Positions 28,142-37,407 are shown, counted from the first letter of the stretch. The stretch: 64,000 nt of DNA from Pseudochelatococcus sp047501465 (GCF_047501465.1 NZ_JAZDRL010000001.1:1550001-1614000), one strand, 5' to 3'. The notes: generated by a model not told the origin, from the sequence alone. Made by a program: numbers and translations.

Positions 28142-28172
28142 AAAGAAAAAGCCCGGCCGAGGGCCGGGCTTG
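28142..28172 (-). terminator. Intrinsic terminator of rpsT
   Basis: The arms GCCCGGCC (28151-28158) and GGCCGGGC (28162-28169) have a three-base loop. The A-run at 28146-28150 reads as a T-run on the minus strand, in the direction of rpsT. Confidence 0.88.
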
Positions 28173-28236
28173 TATATATTGCAAGGATGGGTCAAGAAAA
28201 CCTAACCTCTCCCGCTTTGTCTTTACACTCAGCCAA

Positions 28237-28503
28237 TTAAGCCTGAAGTGCCTTCACGCGGATAGCAAGGCGAGAAACCTTGCGGGAAGCCGTGTTGCGG
28301 TGCAGCACGCCCTTCTGCGCAGCGCGCACAATTTCAGGCTCAGCCTGGCGGAAGGCAGCCAGAGCAGCGGTGTGATCACCGGTGGTCAGCGCATCTTCTA
28401 CCTTGCGCACGTACGTACGCATGCGGCTCTTGCGAGACTTGTTGACGGCAGTCCGAAGAGCGATTTTACGCACCGCCTTCTTTGCTGACGCAGTATTGGC
28501 CAT
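28237..28503 (-). CDS. rpsT: 30S ribosomal protein S20
   Basis: S20 binds the 5' domain of 16S rRNA early in small-subunit assembly. The 88-residue basic protein begins MANTASAKKAVRKIALRT, contains NKSRKSRMRTYVRKVEDAL and ends RLAIRVKALQA, the normal family pattern. AAGAGGACAAC precedes the ATG. It is monocistronic, with its own terminator 65 bases downstream. Confidence 0.96.
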   Translation of the reverse strand: MANTASAKKAVRKIALRTAVNKSRKSRMRTYVRKVEDALTTGDHTAALAAFRQAEPEIVRAAQKGVLHRNTASRKVSRLAIRVKALQA

Positions 28504-28792
28504 GTTGTCCTCTTGTCGTCCCGATCAGGGCTACACGGAAAACGGAACCGCGTAATCGGGATCGGCTTAGATGTGAATCGGCTATGTAACTTCAAATGAG
28601 TCGGGCGAAGCCACGTAAGGAAAACCCTGCAAGGCGACACTCTCGTGAAGTTTGGGCTTATAGGGCCAAACCAGCGTTCCGTCAATGCCTCGTTATGCGT
28701 CTATCAGCTATTCATTTAAATTCGTTAAGCCTCTGTCATGCGGCTATGCCTAGCCTCTATCAATATGCAGCTTACTCACGTTCCCGCGGTAT

Positions 28793-29605
28793 TCAGAGGG
28801 CGCCGGTGATAAACGTGATTCCCTGCATGATGAAGTCACGCAACGGGTTTGCAGGATCAAGCAGTAGCCGCACAGCCATCACACAGCACACGATTACCAG
28901 CAGTGGTCTGATGATCCGTGCGCCATTGCGCATCGCCACCCGCGCACCAAGCTGCGCACCGATGTACTGGCCAATGCCCATCGATAGGCCGATAGTGACA
29001 TTCACGCCGCCAGCGAAGGTGAAAAAAAGTAGCCCACCGAAATTGCTCGCAAAGTTTAGAAGTTTGGTGTGAGCCGTTGCGCGCATAATCGATAGGCCCA
29101 GTAGCGTTACAAAGCCGATCATGAAGAATGAGCCCGTTCCCGGCCCAAAGCATCCATCGTAAAAGCCTACACCGAGCGCAATCGTGCAGGTGAAGGTGCG
29201 TTGCGAAATGCGCGCGACGCCGCCCTCAAAGGAAATGCTTGGTGACACCATAAAATAGAGGGCAACGAGTATCAGCAGCACAGGCATAACGGCGGCGAGC
29301 ACATATGTGGGCATGATCTTGACGAGCATTGCCCCTGCAATAGCACCAATAAATGCTGCCCCCGCCATGGGCAGCGCCGCGCGCCAATCAATCAGTCTTG
29401 CGCGTGCATAGGCAGTTGCGGCAGAAAATGAACCGAAACTGCTTTGAAGTTTATTGGTGGCAAGCGCTGTTACCGGATCTAGTCCGGCTATGAGAAGGGC
29501 TGGGACCGCAAGCAAGCCGCCGCCACCTGCAATCGCATCGATGAAACCTGCAACAAGGCCGACAAGCGCCAGCACACCGACGGTCCAAAGTTCCACGTCG
29601 CCCAC
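28793..29605 (-). CDS. TauE/SafE (TSUP) family membrane transporter
   Basis: The TSUP family contains probable exporters of sulfite, sulfoacetate and related anions. The 270-residue product has about eight hydrophobic segments. It shows the duplicated family motif: GFIDAIAGGGGLLAVPALL (N-terminal) and GFYDGCFGPGTGSFFMIGF (centre), each followed by TNKLQSSFGSF- or THTKLLNF-like segments. Length is normal. It lies upstream of rpsT on the same strand, 289 bases away. No sulfonate genes are adjacent, so the substrate is open. Confidence 0.88.
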   Translation of the reverse strand: MGDVELWTVGVLALVGLVAGFIDAIAGGGGLLAVPALLIAGLDPVTALATNKLQSSFGSFSAATAYARARLIDWRAALPMAGAAFIGAIAGAMLVKIMPTYVLAAVMPVLLILVALYFMVSPSISFEGGVARISQRTFTCTIALGVGFYDGCFGPGTGSFFMIGFVTLLGLSIMRATAHTKLLNFASNFGGLLFFTFAGGVNVTIGLSMGIGQYIGAQLGARVAMRNGARIIRPLLVIVCCVMAVRLLLDPANPLRDFIMQGITFITGAL

Positions 29606-29647
29606 TCTGGTTTGTCCAATTCTGCCTGTGCGGTTTAGGGATGACCT

Positions 29648-30664
29648 TTAGTAAGCCCGGGCGATGCAGAACGCGACGGTATCGATCAACGCCTGTTTCA
29701 TGGGGCCATTGGGAAAGGTATCTAGCGCTGCAATGGCTTTGTTGCCGTAGTCGCGTGCGCGTTCAAGCGTTGCCTCAAGTGTGCCATGCTTGCGCAGCGT
29801 CTTGATCGCCATATTCAGATCATCGTCAGCAATTTCGCCATGCTCTAGTGTTCGCGTCCAGAAGGCGCGCTCTGTATCATTTGCTTTATGTAGCGCCAAA
29901 ATGACCGGAAGCGTGATTTTACCTTCGCGGAAATCATCGCCGACATTTTTGCCCAACAGATCCGCTGCGCCTCCGTAATCGAGCGCGTCATCCACTAGCT
30001 GGAAGGCAATCCCAAGCGCATTGCCATAAGCACGGGCGGCTTCACGCTCATGCATATCAAGACCGCTGAGAATCGGGCCAACCTCTGCCGCTGCCGCAAA
30101 AAGTGCTGCGGTTTTTGCCTGTACAACACTGAGATATGCTTCCTCGCCCGTGGATAAATCCTTGGCGGCAGAAAGCTGCCAGACCTCACCTTCTGCAATG
30201 ACGCTGGCGGCTGTCGCCAGCACGTCGAGTGCAGCAAGTGAGCCCACCTCCACCATCATTTTGAAGGCTTGGCCAAGCAGGAAATCGCCAACCAGCACGC
30301 TTGCCTCGTTGCCCCACAGCATACGGGCAGCGAGTTTGCCGCGGCGCATATCGCTCTCGTCAACGACATCATCATGCAGCAAAGTTGCGGTATGCATAAA
30401 CTCTACGCTTGCGGCGAGTTTGATGTTGCCATCGCCTGAATAGCCGGACAGCTGCGCAAATGCGAGGGTCAGCATAGGCCGCAGCCGCTTACCGCCCGAG
30501 GAAATCAGGTGGCTTGCAACCTCCGGGATCAACGCGACATCAGATCCTGTTCGCGACAGGATGAAGCTGTTCACCCGCTCCATATCGCTGGCGACAAGCG
30601 ACACAAGAGCATCGATCCCGCCAGTTGCTACTGGCCTATCTTCGCGAGGCGCCGCCATAACCAC
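29648..30664 (-). CDS. ispB: Polyprenyl (octaprenyl/decaprenyl) diphosphate synthase
   Basis: This trans-prenyltransferase makes the long isoprenoid side chain of ubiquinone. The 338-residue product has SSGGKRLRPML (substrate-binding region), the first aspartate-rich motif LLHDDVVDESD (residues 97-105) and the second, FQLVDDALDYGG, near residue 222. The start is taken as the GTG at 30664, nine bases after GGAG; an in-frame ATG at 30658 is possible. Chain length cannot be read from the sequence with certainty; decaprenyl (Q10) is usual in this order. Confidence 0.9.
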   Translation of the reverse strand: MVMAAPREDRPVATGGIDALVSLVASDMERVNSFILSRTGSDVALIPEVASHLISSGGKRLRPMLTLAFAQLSGYSGDGNIKLAASVEFMHTATLLHDDVVDESDMRRGKLAARMLWGNEASVLVGDFLLGQAFKMMVEVGSLAALDVLATAASVIAEGEVWQLSAAKDLSTGEEAYLSVVQAKTAALFAAAAEVGPILSGLDMHEREAARAYGNALGIAFQLVDDALDYGGAADLLGKNVGDDFREGKITLPVILALHKANDTERAFWTRTLEHGEIADDDLNMAIKTLRKHGTLEATLERARDYGNKAIAALDTFPNGPMKQALIDTVAFCIARAY

Positions 30665-30944
30665 GATTCCGATCTCCGTTTCTCGTCCCTTAAAAGGGCA
30701 GAATTCTTTTGCGCGATTGATTTATTATCGCGCCATGATGCCAGTTTCTCGCGCATTCATCACGCCATCTCTCCTCAATAACCATGAAGGGATGCCGCAG
30801 CCGCTCGATGACTACAAGTGGGGGTATATCGCCTTTCTGCCAAAATTCAAAAGGCTGAAGTACTTTCCATGGTAATCATGCTGAAATTTATGAGAAAGCT
30901 TCTATCAAAGATATGGCATCAGGTTCCAGAACCTCTTTTAACGA

Positions 30945-32762
30945 TCACATGCCAAACTGCAAATGCGCGAGGCGGGCATAGAGGCCGCGTTGTGTGACAA
31001 GGTCTTCATGCGTGCCCTCTTCGACAATGCGGCCGCCATCCATTACAATAATACGGTTAGCGGAGAGCACCGTTGCCAATCGGTGGGCAATGACCAGTGT
31101 GGTACGCCCCTGCATCAGCCGATCGAGAGCAGTTTGTACAAGGCGCTCACTCTCGGCGTCGAGCGCTGAGGTGGCTTCATCCAGCAACAGAATTGGTGCA
31201 TCGCGCAAGATTGCCCTGGCAATTGCCAATCGTTGACGTTGACCACCAGAAAGGGTCACGCCACGCTCACCAATCAAGGTGTCATACCCTTGCGGTAGTG
31301 CCACAATGAAATCATGTGCAGCTGCCTGCTTCGCTGCCTCTTCTATTCGGGAAAAGTCAGCTTCTGGCGTGCCGTAGCGGATGTTGTCAGCAACGGTTGC
31401 GCCAAAAATTACGGGATCTTGCGGTACAATTGCGAATCGCTCTCGTAACTTGGCGAGGTCAGCATGGCGTGCATCCACGCCATCAATCAGAACCTGGCCT
31501 TGGCCTGGATCATAAAAGCGTTGCAGTAGCTGCAATACCGTACTTTTACCAGCACCCGATGGACCGACCAGCGCAACACGCTCACCCCGCTTTATCCGCA
31601 GAGTAAAGCTATCAAGCGCAGGCGTATCGCTGCGGGTAGGGTAGTTGAAGGACACGCCTTCAAATGCTGCCGTTGCAAGCGGTGGTTCAGGTAACGCTTG
31701 CGGGGCAGAGGGGGTGACAACGGTTGAACGCGTAGACAAAATTTCACTCAAGCGTCCGGCAGCTCCGGCAGTCTGCGAAATCTCACCCCACACCTGACTA
31801 AGTTCACCAAGGGATGACGCCGCAAATACGGCGTAAAGCACAAACTGCGATAGCCGACCGCCAGTCATATTCCCAGCCAGAACATCCTGAGCGCCGTACC
31901 ACAGCACGGCAACCACACTGGCGCTAACCAGAAAAAGCGCAATGGCAGTCAGCAGTGCGCGTGCCCGGGCAGAGAGGCGTGCGGCAGAAAATGCTTCTTC
32001 AGCAGCATCCTTAAAGCGTGCTGCGGTTTCGCTTTCGGCGTTAAATGCCTGCATGGTGCGCACGGCGCTGATGGCTTCCGTGGCATAGGCATTCGCGGCT
32101 GCCAGTCGATCCTGCGCATCACGGGAGCGCTTACGGACGCCACGTCCGGAAAACACCAGCGGAAGCACGATCAATGGAATCGCAGCAAGCACTAGTGAGG
32201 ACAGGCGCGGGCTGGTAACGACCATCATCGAGCTTGCCCCAATGAAGATCACCAGATTTCGCAGCGCCTGTGAAATACTGGAGCCAAATGCCGATTTGAT
32301 TTGCGTGGTGTCTGCAGCAAGCCGGGATGTCAGCTCGCCAGTGCGTGCGGTGTCGTAGAATGTTTGATCAAGCGTTGTAAGGTGCTTGAATGTATCGGCG
32401 CGCAAATCAGCAACAACCCGCTCGCCCAGTGTCGTTACAAAGTAGTAGCGTGTTGCGCTCGCAAGCGCCAATACGCCGACAACCCCCATGAGCATCAAGA
32501 AGTAAGCATTGATGACCCAGCTATCGAGGCCTGAGAAGCCATAATCGATCACTCTCCGTACAGCGAGGGGCAATGCCAGCGTCGCTCCGGCAGCAACAAC
32601 CAGTGCAATAAGCGCAACGACAACATGGCCGCGATAACGCCATGCAAAGGGGGCCAGCGTTGCAAGCGGTCCCAGTGCGGGGCGAACAGCATTACCCTTG
32701 CTCTTTTGGTTGGGAATCGCGTTCGCATACGCCTTTTCCCGCGCTGGGGAATCGCCTGCCAT
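30945..32762 (-). CDS. ABC exporter, fused permease and ATP-binding protein
   Basis: This is a half-transporter of the MsbA/lipid and multidrug exporter type. The membrane domain (roughly residues 35-320) has six hydrophobic segments and is followed by one nucleotide-binding domain. The latter has Walker A VALVGPSGAGKSTVLQLL, the Q-loop (FAIVPQDPVIFGA), the signature VTLSGGQRQRLAIARAIL and Walker B PILLLDEATSALD. The switch His is in VIAHRLATV. All catalytic motifs are intact. I prefer the ATG at 32762 (MAGDSPAREKAY); a GTG at 32807 would add 15 residues, and neither has a clear ribosome binding site. The substrate is unknown. Confidence 0.85.
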   Translation of the reverse strand: MAGDSPAREKAYANAIPNQKSKGNAVRPALGPLATLAPFAWRYRGHVVVALIALVVAAGATLALPLAVRRVIDYGFSGLDSWVINAYFLMLMGVVGVLALASATRYYFVTTLGERVVADLRADTFKHLTTLDQTFYDTARTGELTSRLAADTTQIKSAFGSSISQALRNLVIFIGASSMMVVTSPRLSSLVLAAIPLIVLPLVFSGRGVRKRSRDAQDRLAAANAYATEAISAVRTMQAFNAESETAARFKDAAEEAFSAARLSARARALLTAIALFLVSASVVAVLWYGAQDVLAGNMTGGRLSQFVLYAVFAASSLGELSQVWGEISQTAGAAGRLSEILSTRSTVVTPSAPQALPEPPLATAAFEGVSFNYPTRSDTPALDSFTLRIKRGERVALVGPSGAGKSTVLQLLQRFYDPGQGQVLIDGVDARHADLAKLRERFAIVPQDPVIFGATVADNIRYGTPEADFSRIEEAAKQAAAHDFIVALPQGYDTLIGERGVTLSGGQRQRLAIARAILRDAPILLLDEATSALDAESERLVQTALDRLMQGRTTLVIAHRLATVLSANRIIVMDGGRIVEEGTHEDLVTQRGLYARLAHLQFGM

Positions 32763-32939
32763 TATCGCACCGTTCTGCACTTCGGTTAGCACCCTTGCTG
32801 GCTCCACCTGATTAAAACATCTATGCGAAGGCTATAGGAGCCCGAAAGAGCTTACGCAAGATCTTCGCTGCAATCGTTATAAACTGCGACGAGGTGTCGC
32901 TTTGTTGGCGCATACGTGCATTTGTCGGTAATTGTCTGC

Positions 32940-32968
32940 TTGTATCATCTGCAAACCTGCGCTATAGG
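32940..32968 (+). promoter_or_regulatory. Candidate rpmE promoter
   Basis: TTGTAT (32940-32945) and TATAGG (32963-32968) are separated by 17 bases and lie 88 bases before the rpmE start. This resembles an alphaproteobacterial vegetative promoter. It is judged by eye. Confidence 0.3.
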
Positions 32969-33056
32969 GTCGCGACTTCACCTTTTTCACCGATAGTCGT
33001 CAAAGGTCGCCCACTCATGGTTGGCCCCGACGGAGACGTTTTTCGAGGACTGCGCC

Positions 33057-33287
33057 ATGAAGGCCGATATTCACCCTGACTACCATTTCATCAAGGTCGT
33101 CATGACCAACGGTACCGAGTACGTGACTCGTTCCACTTATGGCGCGCCGAACGCAACGCTGAATCTTGATATCGATCCAACCAGCCATCCTGCATGGACC
33201 GGTGGTTCTGCTCAGCTGCTGGATCGCGCTGGCCGCGTATCGCGCTTCAATAACAAGTTTGCTGGCATCAGCTTCGGCAAGAAGTAA
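33057..33287 (+). CDS. rpmE: 50S ribosomal protein L31
   Basis: L31 bridges the two ribosomal subunits. The 76-residue product starts MKADIHPDYHFIKVVMTNG and contains DIDPTSHPAWTGG and GRVSRFNNKFAG. It lacks the CxxC zinc ligands of the E. coli protein, as is common in this order. The ATG at 33057 follows CGAGGACTGCGCC; the frame is open to 33021 but the extension is not conserved. A terminator follows within 60 bases. Confidence 0.95.
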   Translation: MKADIHPDYHFIKVVMTNGTEYVTRSTYGAPNATLNLDIDPTSHPAWTGGSAQLLDRAGRVSRFNNKFAGISFGKK

Positions 33288-33340
33288 TCTGCCAGATAAT
33301 ATCTTCTAAAGAAGAGATTTGATTTCTTTTTTAGCTTAGA

Positions 33341-33383
33341 AAAATAAAAGCCGGTTCCTAAATGGAGCCGGCTTTATTTTTTT
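33341..33383 (+). terminator. Bidirectional terminator between rpmE and metQ
   Basis: The stem AAAGCCGGTTCC (33347-33358) with GGAGCCGGCTTT (33364-33375) has one G-T pair and a five-base loop. It is followed by ATTTTTTTA on the right and flanked by A-rich sequence on the left. It serves the convergent genes rpmE and metQ. Confidence 0.92.
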
Positions 33384-33406
33384 ATCATGTTTCCTTGAAA
33401 TTCAGC

Positions 33407-34213
33407 TTACCAAGCGGGAAGAATCGAGCCCTTGAAGCGCGTGGCTAGGAAGTCTTCCACTTCTTTTGACTGATAAGATTCAACCAATGTTTTCAGCGCA
33501 GGCTTGTCCTTATCTTCAATGCGTACAGCGATGAAGTTGCCATAAGGGTTGTCAGTGCGGCTTTCCTGCACGATCGCATCCGTTACCGGGTTAAGCCCCG
33601 CGCCAAGTGCATAGGTTGTGTTGATGATCGCACCATCAAGATCATCAAGCTGCTTGCTGATCAGCGCTGCATCAAGTTCCTTGAAGACAAGATTTTTAGG
33701 ATTTTCAGCGATATCAAGCGGTGATGCGTCAGCCTTTGTCGGGTCCTTGAGCTTGATCAGGCCGTTGGCAGCTAGCAGTTTAAGTGCTCGCGCGCCGTTG
33801 CTTGGATCGTTTGGAATACCGATTGCAGCGCCTTCCTTCAACTCATCGAGCTTCTTCACCTTCTTGGAATAGAACCCAATGGGCTGCACGATAGTAAAGC
33901 CAATCGGTGTGATCTTGTAGCCCCGTGCTGCGATCTGCGCGTCGAGATAAGGCTTGTGCTGGAAAGCGTTAGCATCTAGATCGCCGCGTGAGAGCGCCTC
34001 ATTTGGTAAAGAATAGTCCGCAAAAGTTACGAGCTCGACATCAAGGCCCTTACCAGCGGCAACCTTCTTTACCACTTCGGCGATTTCCTCTTCCTCACCA
34101 CCGATTACGCCAAGCTTGATCTTGTCTGCCGCATAGGCTGAGGATAGCGTAGCGACGCCAGCCAATACAGCGCCGATGGTCAAGGTTGCAATCCTGCGGG
34201 TCACTTTCGACAT
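33407..34213 (-). CDS. metQ: MetQ/NlpA-family methionine ABC transporter substrate-binding protein
   Basis: MetQ delivers methionine to the MetNI importer. From the ATG at 34213 (AGGAGACGGTA in front) the product is 268 residues. It has a signal peptide (RRIATLTIGAVLAGVATLSS, then AYA) and the NlpA pattern: IKLGVIGGEEEEI, DYSLPNEALSRGDLDANAFQ, GIPNDPSNGARALKLL. It ends RFKGSILPAW. Unlike E. coli MetQ there is no lipobox cysteine, so the protein is predicted to be free in the periplasm. No metN or metI is in the window. The frame is open to 34276, but that part is not a signal peptide. Confidence 0.85.
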   Translation of the reverse strand: MSKVTRRIATLTIGAVLAGVATLSSAYAADKIKLGVIGGEEEEIAEVVKKVAAGKGLDVELVTFADYSLPNEALSRGDLDANAFQHKPYLDAQIAARGYKITPIGFTIVQPIGFYSKKVKKLDELKEGAAIGIPNDPSNGARALKLLAANGLIKLKDPTKADASPLDIAENPKNLVFKELDAALISKQLDDLDGAIINTTYALGAGLNPVTDAIVQESRTDNPYGNFIAVRIEDKDKPALKTLVESYQSKEVEDFLATRFKGSILPAW

Positions 34214-34626
34214 TACCGTCTCCTGAAAATTCCGGTCCGGCACGCAGCGCCAGATCTCTAATGGAGAGGGGGCCATATTTTACAAAGAATGTCTATAGAT
34301 TTTATTGTTTCACATTAAAGCAGGGGTATTTGCATTCAATGCAATAGCAGATGTGAGGCGCCGCTTGTGCTTAGGGGTATAACGACAATCTACTGTGCAA
34401 CGTTCCATGCTTTCAGCAGTAGATTTTCACCTGTCGCAACAGCGAAATGCAACCAGTTGCACGCATGGCCGGTATCACGAAATCGACTATGGAATCGGAT
34501 GAAAAAGTGCTAACCGCAAAGCACGATTTCCAACGGGTAAATCGCAGAATGGTGCGGACCCTCTTGGGTGACATGGTGTTTTTTGTCCTGTGATATTAAA
34601 GCGGGCTTTGATTTTTGGAGTTGTTG
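34214..34626. other. Divergent metQ/purU spacer
   Basis: The 413 bases hold the divergent promoters of metQ and purU. The notable element is TTGCATT-C-AATGCAA (34330-34344), a perfect palindrome resembling the inner arms of dispersed repeat family A and near CATTAAAG, perhaps a decayed third copy. I recognised no methionine or glycine riboswitch and no gene. Confidence 0.35.
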
Positions 34627-35487
34627 ATGTCGGGTGAGAAGTATTTTTTGAGCCTGTCCTGTCATAATCGTCCGGGAATCGTGGCAGCTGTGGCGCGCTG
34701 TTTATTTGAAGGCGGGGCCAATATTCAGGAAGCGCATCAGCATGATGATGTCGAAACCGGCATCTTTTTCGCGCGGATTGGATTCAACTTTGTAAATGGC
34801 GGCGATCTCGATGCCTTGCGTGGTGCCTTTGAGAGCGTTGCCAATGCCTTTGATATGACATGGTTCATGCGCAGCGTCTCGCAGCCACTGCGTGTTCTCG
34901 TTCTCGTATCCCGATTCGACCATTGCCTTTCTGATATCCTCTATCGTTGGCGCATTGGTGAATTGAACATGACCATCGCGGGTATTGCCGCCAACTATCC
35001 GCGAGAGACTTATGTTCATCATGATTTTGACGGCATTCCATTCGATTACCTGTCGATAACGCGCGAAACAAAGGCAGATCAGGAGGCGCAGCTCCTGCGC
35101 ATTATTGAGGAACGCGAGGTCGATCTGGTCATTCTCGCGCGTTATATGCAAATCCTGTCGGCGGATTTGGCTGCGCGGCTTGCAGGGCGCTGCATCAACA
35201 TCCACCACTCGTTCTTACCGGGTTTCAAGGGCGCGAAGCCCTATCATCAGGCATATGAGCGCGGTGTGAAGCTAATCGGCGCAACAGCACATTACGTCAC
35301 TGGCGATCTGGACGAAGGCCCTATCATCGAGCAGGATGTAGAGCGCGTTTCACATCAGGACACACCTGAAGCGCTGGTGCGCAAAGGCCGCGATATCGAG
35401 CGCCGCGTGCTCTCGCGTGCTCTTGCATGGCACCTCGAAGGCCGGGTAATTCTCAATGGCCGCAAGACGGTGGTATTTAGGGATTAA
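34627..35487 (+). CDS. purU: Formyltetrahydrofolate deformylase
   Basis: PurU hydrolyses 10-formyl-tetrahydrofolate to formate and tetrahydrofolate, balancing one-carbon pools. The product (286 residues from the ATG at 34627, preceded by TTGGAG) has an N-terminal ACT domain (FLSLSCHNRPGIVAAVARCL). The formyltransferase-like catalytic domain follows, with NIHHSFLPGFKGAKPYHQAY and TGDLDEGPIIEQD; the Asn, His and Asp catalytic residues of the family are present. folD follows after three bases, so both form an operon for folate one-carbon conversion. Confidence 0.94.
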   Translation: MSGEKYFLSLSCHNRPGIVAAVARCLFEGGANIQEAHQHDDVETGIFFARIGFNFVNGGDLDALRGAFESVANAFDMTWFMRSVSQPLRVLVLVSRFDHCLSDILYRWRIGELNMTIAGIAANYPRETYVHHDFDGIPFDYLSITRETKADQEAQLLRIIEEREVDLVILARYMQILSADLAARLAGRCINIHHSFLPGFKGAKPYHQAYERGVKLIGATAHYVTGDLDEGPIIEQDVERVSHQDTPEALVRKGRDIERRVLSRALAWHLEGRVILNGRKTVVFRD

Positions 35488-35490
35488 TAT

Positions 35491-36375
35491 ATGAGCGCAG
35501 CGATCATCGACGGGAAGGCTATTGCGGACGATCTTCGGGCCGCCATTGCAACTGAGGTGGCTGCGATTGCCACGCGTGATGGCTTGCAGCCGGGGCTTGC
35601 GGTCGTATTGGTTGGCAGTGATCCAGCAAGCGAGGTTTATGTTGGTTCCAAGGCCCGGCAAACAGTGGCTGTTGGCATGCGTTCATTCGAACATCGTTTG
35701 CCAGCAGACGTCTCTGAGGCGGAGCTGCTGGCGCTGGTTGCGACGCTCAATGAAGATGATGCCGTCGATGGCATTCTGGTCCAACTGCCGCTGCCGGCGC
35801 ATATTGATTCCAACCGTGTGATTGAAGCGATCAATCCTGATAAAGACGTAGATGGATTTCACCCTGTTAATGCAGGCAGGTTACTGATTGGGTTGCCTGG
35901 GCTTGTGGCTTGCACGCCACTTGGCTCGCTATTGCTTGTTCGAACGGTGCATCCGGATTTATCGGGGTTATCTGCTGTTGTGATCGGGCGCTCGAATATT
36001 GTTGGCAAGCCATTGGCACAATTGCTGCTGCAGTATAACGCAACGGTGACGATCGCACACTCACGCACGCATGACCTGCCATCCGTTTGTCGATCTGCGG
36101 ATATTGTGGTGGCGGCTGTGGGGCGGCCTGAATTCGTGCGCGGCGATTGGATCAAGCCGGGTGCAACGGTGATTGATGTTGGCATCAACCGTTTGCCGCC
36201 GAAAGCAGGTGAGACCAAAGGACGTCTCGTTGGCGATGTGGCATTTGAAGAAGTGCGTGCGGTTGCTGGTGCAATTACACCTGTTCCAGGCGGCGTTGGT
36301 CCGATGACCATTGCCTGTCTTTTGCGCAATACGCTTCAGGCATTCAAGGCACGCCGTGGCGTTGCAAAGTTCTGA
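35491..36375 (+). CDS. folD: Methylenetetrahydrofolate dehydrogenase/cyclohydrolase
   Basis: FolD interconverts 5,10-methylene-THF and 10-formyl-THF with NADP. The 294-residue product has the catalytic Lys region VGSDPASEVYVGSKARQ, the motif DGILVQLPLPAH, the nucleotide-binding VVIGRSNIVGKPLAQLLL and the C-terminal TPVPGGVGPMTIACLL. It is three bases downstream of purU, whose substrate it makes, so the operon can run methylene-THF through to formate. A terminator follows. Confidence 0.96.
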   Translation: MSAAIIDGKAIADDLRAAIATEVAAIATRDGLQPGLAVVLVGSDPASEVYVGSKARQTVAVGMRSFEHRLPADVSEAELLALVATLNEDDAVDGILVQLPLPAHIDSNRVIEAINPDKDVDGFHPVNAGRLLIGLPGLVACTPLGSLLLVRTVHPDLSGLSAVVIGRSNIVGKPLAQLLLQYNATVTIAHSRTHDLPSVCRSADIVVAAVGRPEFVRGDWIKPGATVIDVGINRLPPKAGETKGRLVGDVAFEEVRAVAGAITPVPGGVGPMTIACLLRNTLQAFKARRGVAKF

Positions 36376-36414
36376 CCATACGTAACTAGTATGATTTGGA
36401 GCTTGATGTATATG

Positions 36415-36447
36415 AAAAAGGCGGTCCTGACGGGCCGCCTTTTCCTT
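36415..36447 (+). terminator. Bidirectional terminator after folD
   Basis: AAAGGCGGTCC and GGGCCGCCTTTT form a stem with a TGAC loop and a T-rich 3' side. A-rich sequence flanks the left side. It is shared with the convergent lipoprotein gene. Confidence 0.88.
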
Positions 36448-36470
36448 TGAGAAACTTTTTGCCGAACACG

Positions 36471-37169
36471 CTATCGAGTGAGTGTTACAGGGGCGCCGGA
36501 TTTCGCCAATACGCCGCTGAAGTTACCGCCTCCACCGCGCAGTCGGGCTACAACATTGCCGCGTGCATAAAGATAAACCTCGTTGCCGCGTAGATCCCAT
36601 GCGTTGACACTCTTCAGATCTTGCGATGCACAGCCGCTGGATGACGCTTTATACAGATCGAGTGATGGTGAGCTTGAAAGCACTACCCGGCAGCTTCCGC
36701 CTGCAGCTTCACTTGCTTTCCAGCTTCCCGTTACAGCTGTACGCGATGGTGTAGCAGTGGGGGAGGGCGTCGCAGGGGTGCTTGGAGGTGTGAGCGATGC
36801 AACCGGGCCAGGGGGCGTGCTGCCAGCAGGTGCTAGGTTGATATCTTGACCTGGCATTCCACCCATTGACGGCGACATCGTACCGGGCAATGGCCGATCC
36901 ATAGTTTGTGTCATGCCACCTGCAGGTGGCAATGGTGCGGAAATCACTTCTGGCGATGGTACGCCGCCGGAGAGCGGTATGATGTCATCCACTGGGGCTG
37001 AAATCACACGTGGGCCACCATAAGGGCTGGATGAAAAACGTCCTGAATCGGCGCAGGCCCCCAAAATCAATGCTGGCGCGAGCGCCAACAAAAGCTTCAC
37101 CGCATGCGGCTGATGCCATACCGGGCGGACGGTGCATGCAATAACGTCTTGATTGCGGTCAAGTCCCAT
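36471..37169 (-). CDS. Omp19-like outer-membrane lipoprotein (AprI/Inh protease-inhibitor domain)
   Basis: Brucella Omp19 is a lipoprotein with an Inh-type domain that inhibits proteases. Here the 232-residue product has a long basic N-region and then a hydrophobic segment ending in a lipobox (LLLALAPALILGAC, Cys at residue 39). A Pro/Gly/Ser/Thr-rich linker of roughly 100 residues follows. The C-terminal domain carries TGSWKASEAAGGSCRVVLSS, NAWDLRGNEVYLYARGNVVA and PVTLTR, matching the Omp19 C-terminus as I know it. The ATG at 37169 follows GAGGGATCGAT. The linker is longer than in Brucella Omp19. The inhibitor function is inferred. Confidence 0.72.
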   Translation of the reverse strand: MGLDRNQDVIACTVRPVWHQPHAVKLLLALAPALILGACADSGRFSSSPYGGPRVISAPVDDIIPLSGGVPSPEVISAPLPPAGGMTQTMDRPLPGTMSPSMGGMPGQDINLAPAGSTPPGPVASLTPPSTPATPSPTATPSRTAVTGSWKASEAAGGSCRVVLSSSPSLDLYKASSSGCASQDLKSVNAWDLRGNEVYLYARGNVVARLRGGGGNFSGVLAKSGAPVTLTR

Positions 37170-37407
37170 ATCGATCCCTCGCGATAACAAGCAGCCCAAC
37201 ACCCACATAAACACACGCCGGTTCTTCAAAACCAGCGAGCCAAGCACTTTGTGCCATGAATGCGAACAAAGCAGGAGAAAAATTGTGCTGCTGAGAGAAA
37301 CTCAATGCAACATGACGCATTCTTGCAACAAAATGCGCCATATTCTGCAATAGGTTGCAGTTAACAGTCAGGGACATTGCCTTTGAAGCGCCACAGCAAG
37401 TGACGGA

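Noticed and set aside
30735..30875. Small rightward ORF (about 46 codons) between ispB and the ABC exporter
   Set aside because: No ribosome binding site, no recognised family, and it could be chance; the end of the ORF looks somewhat protein-like but that is not enough.
33407..34626. SAM or glycine riboswitch before metQ or purU
   Set aside because: No conserved core of either class could be recognised in the spacer.
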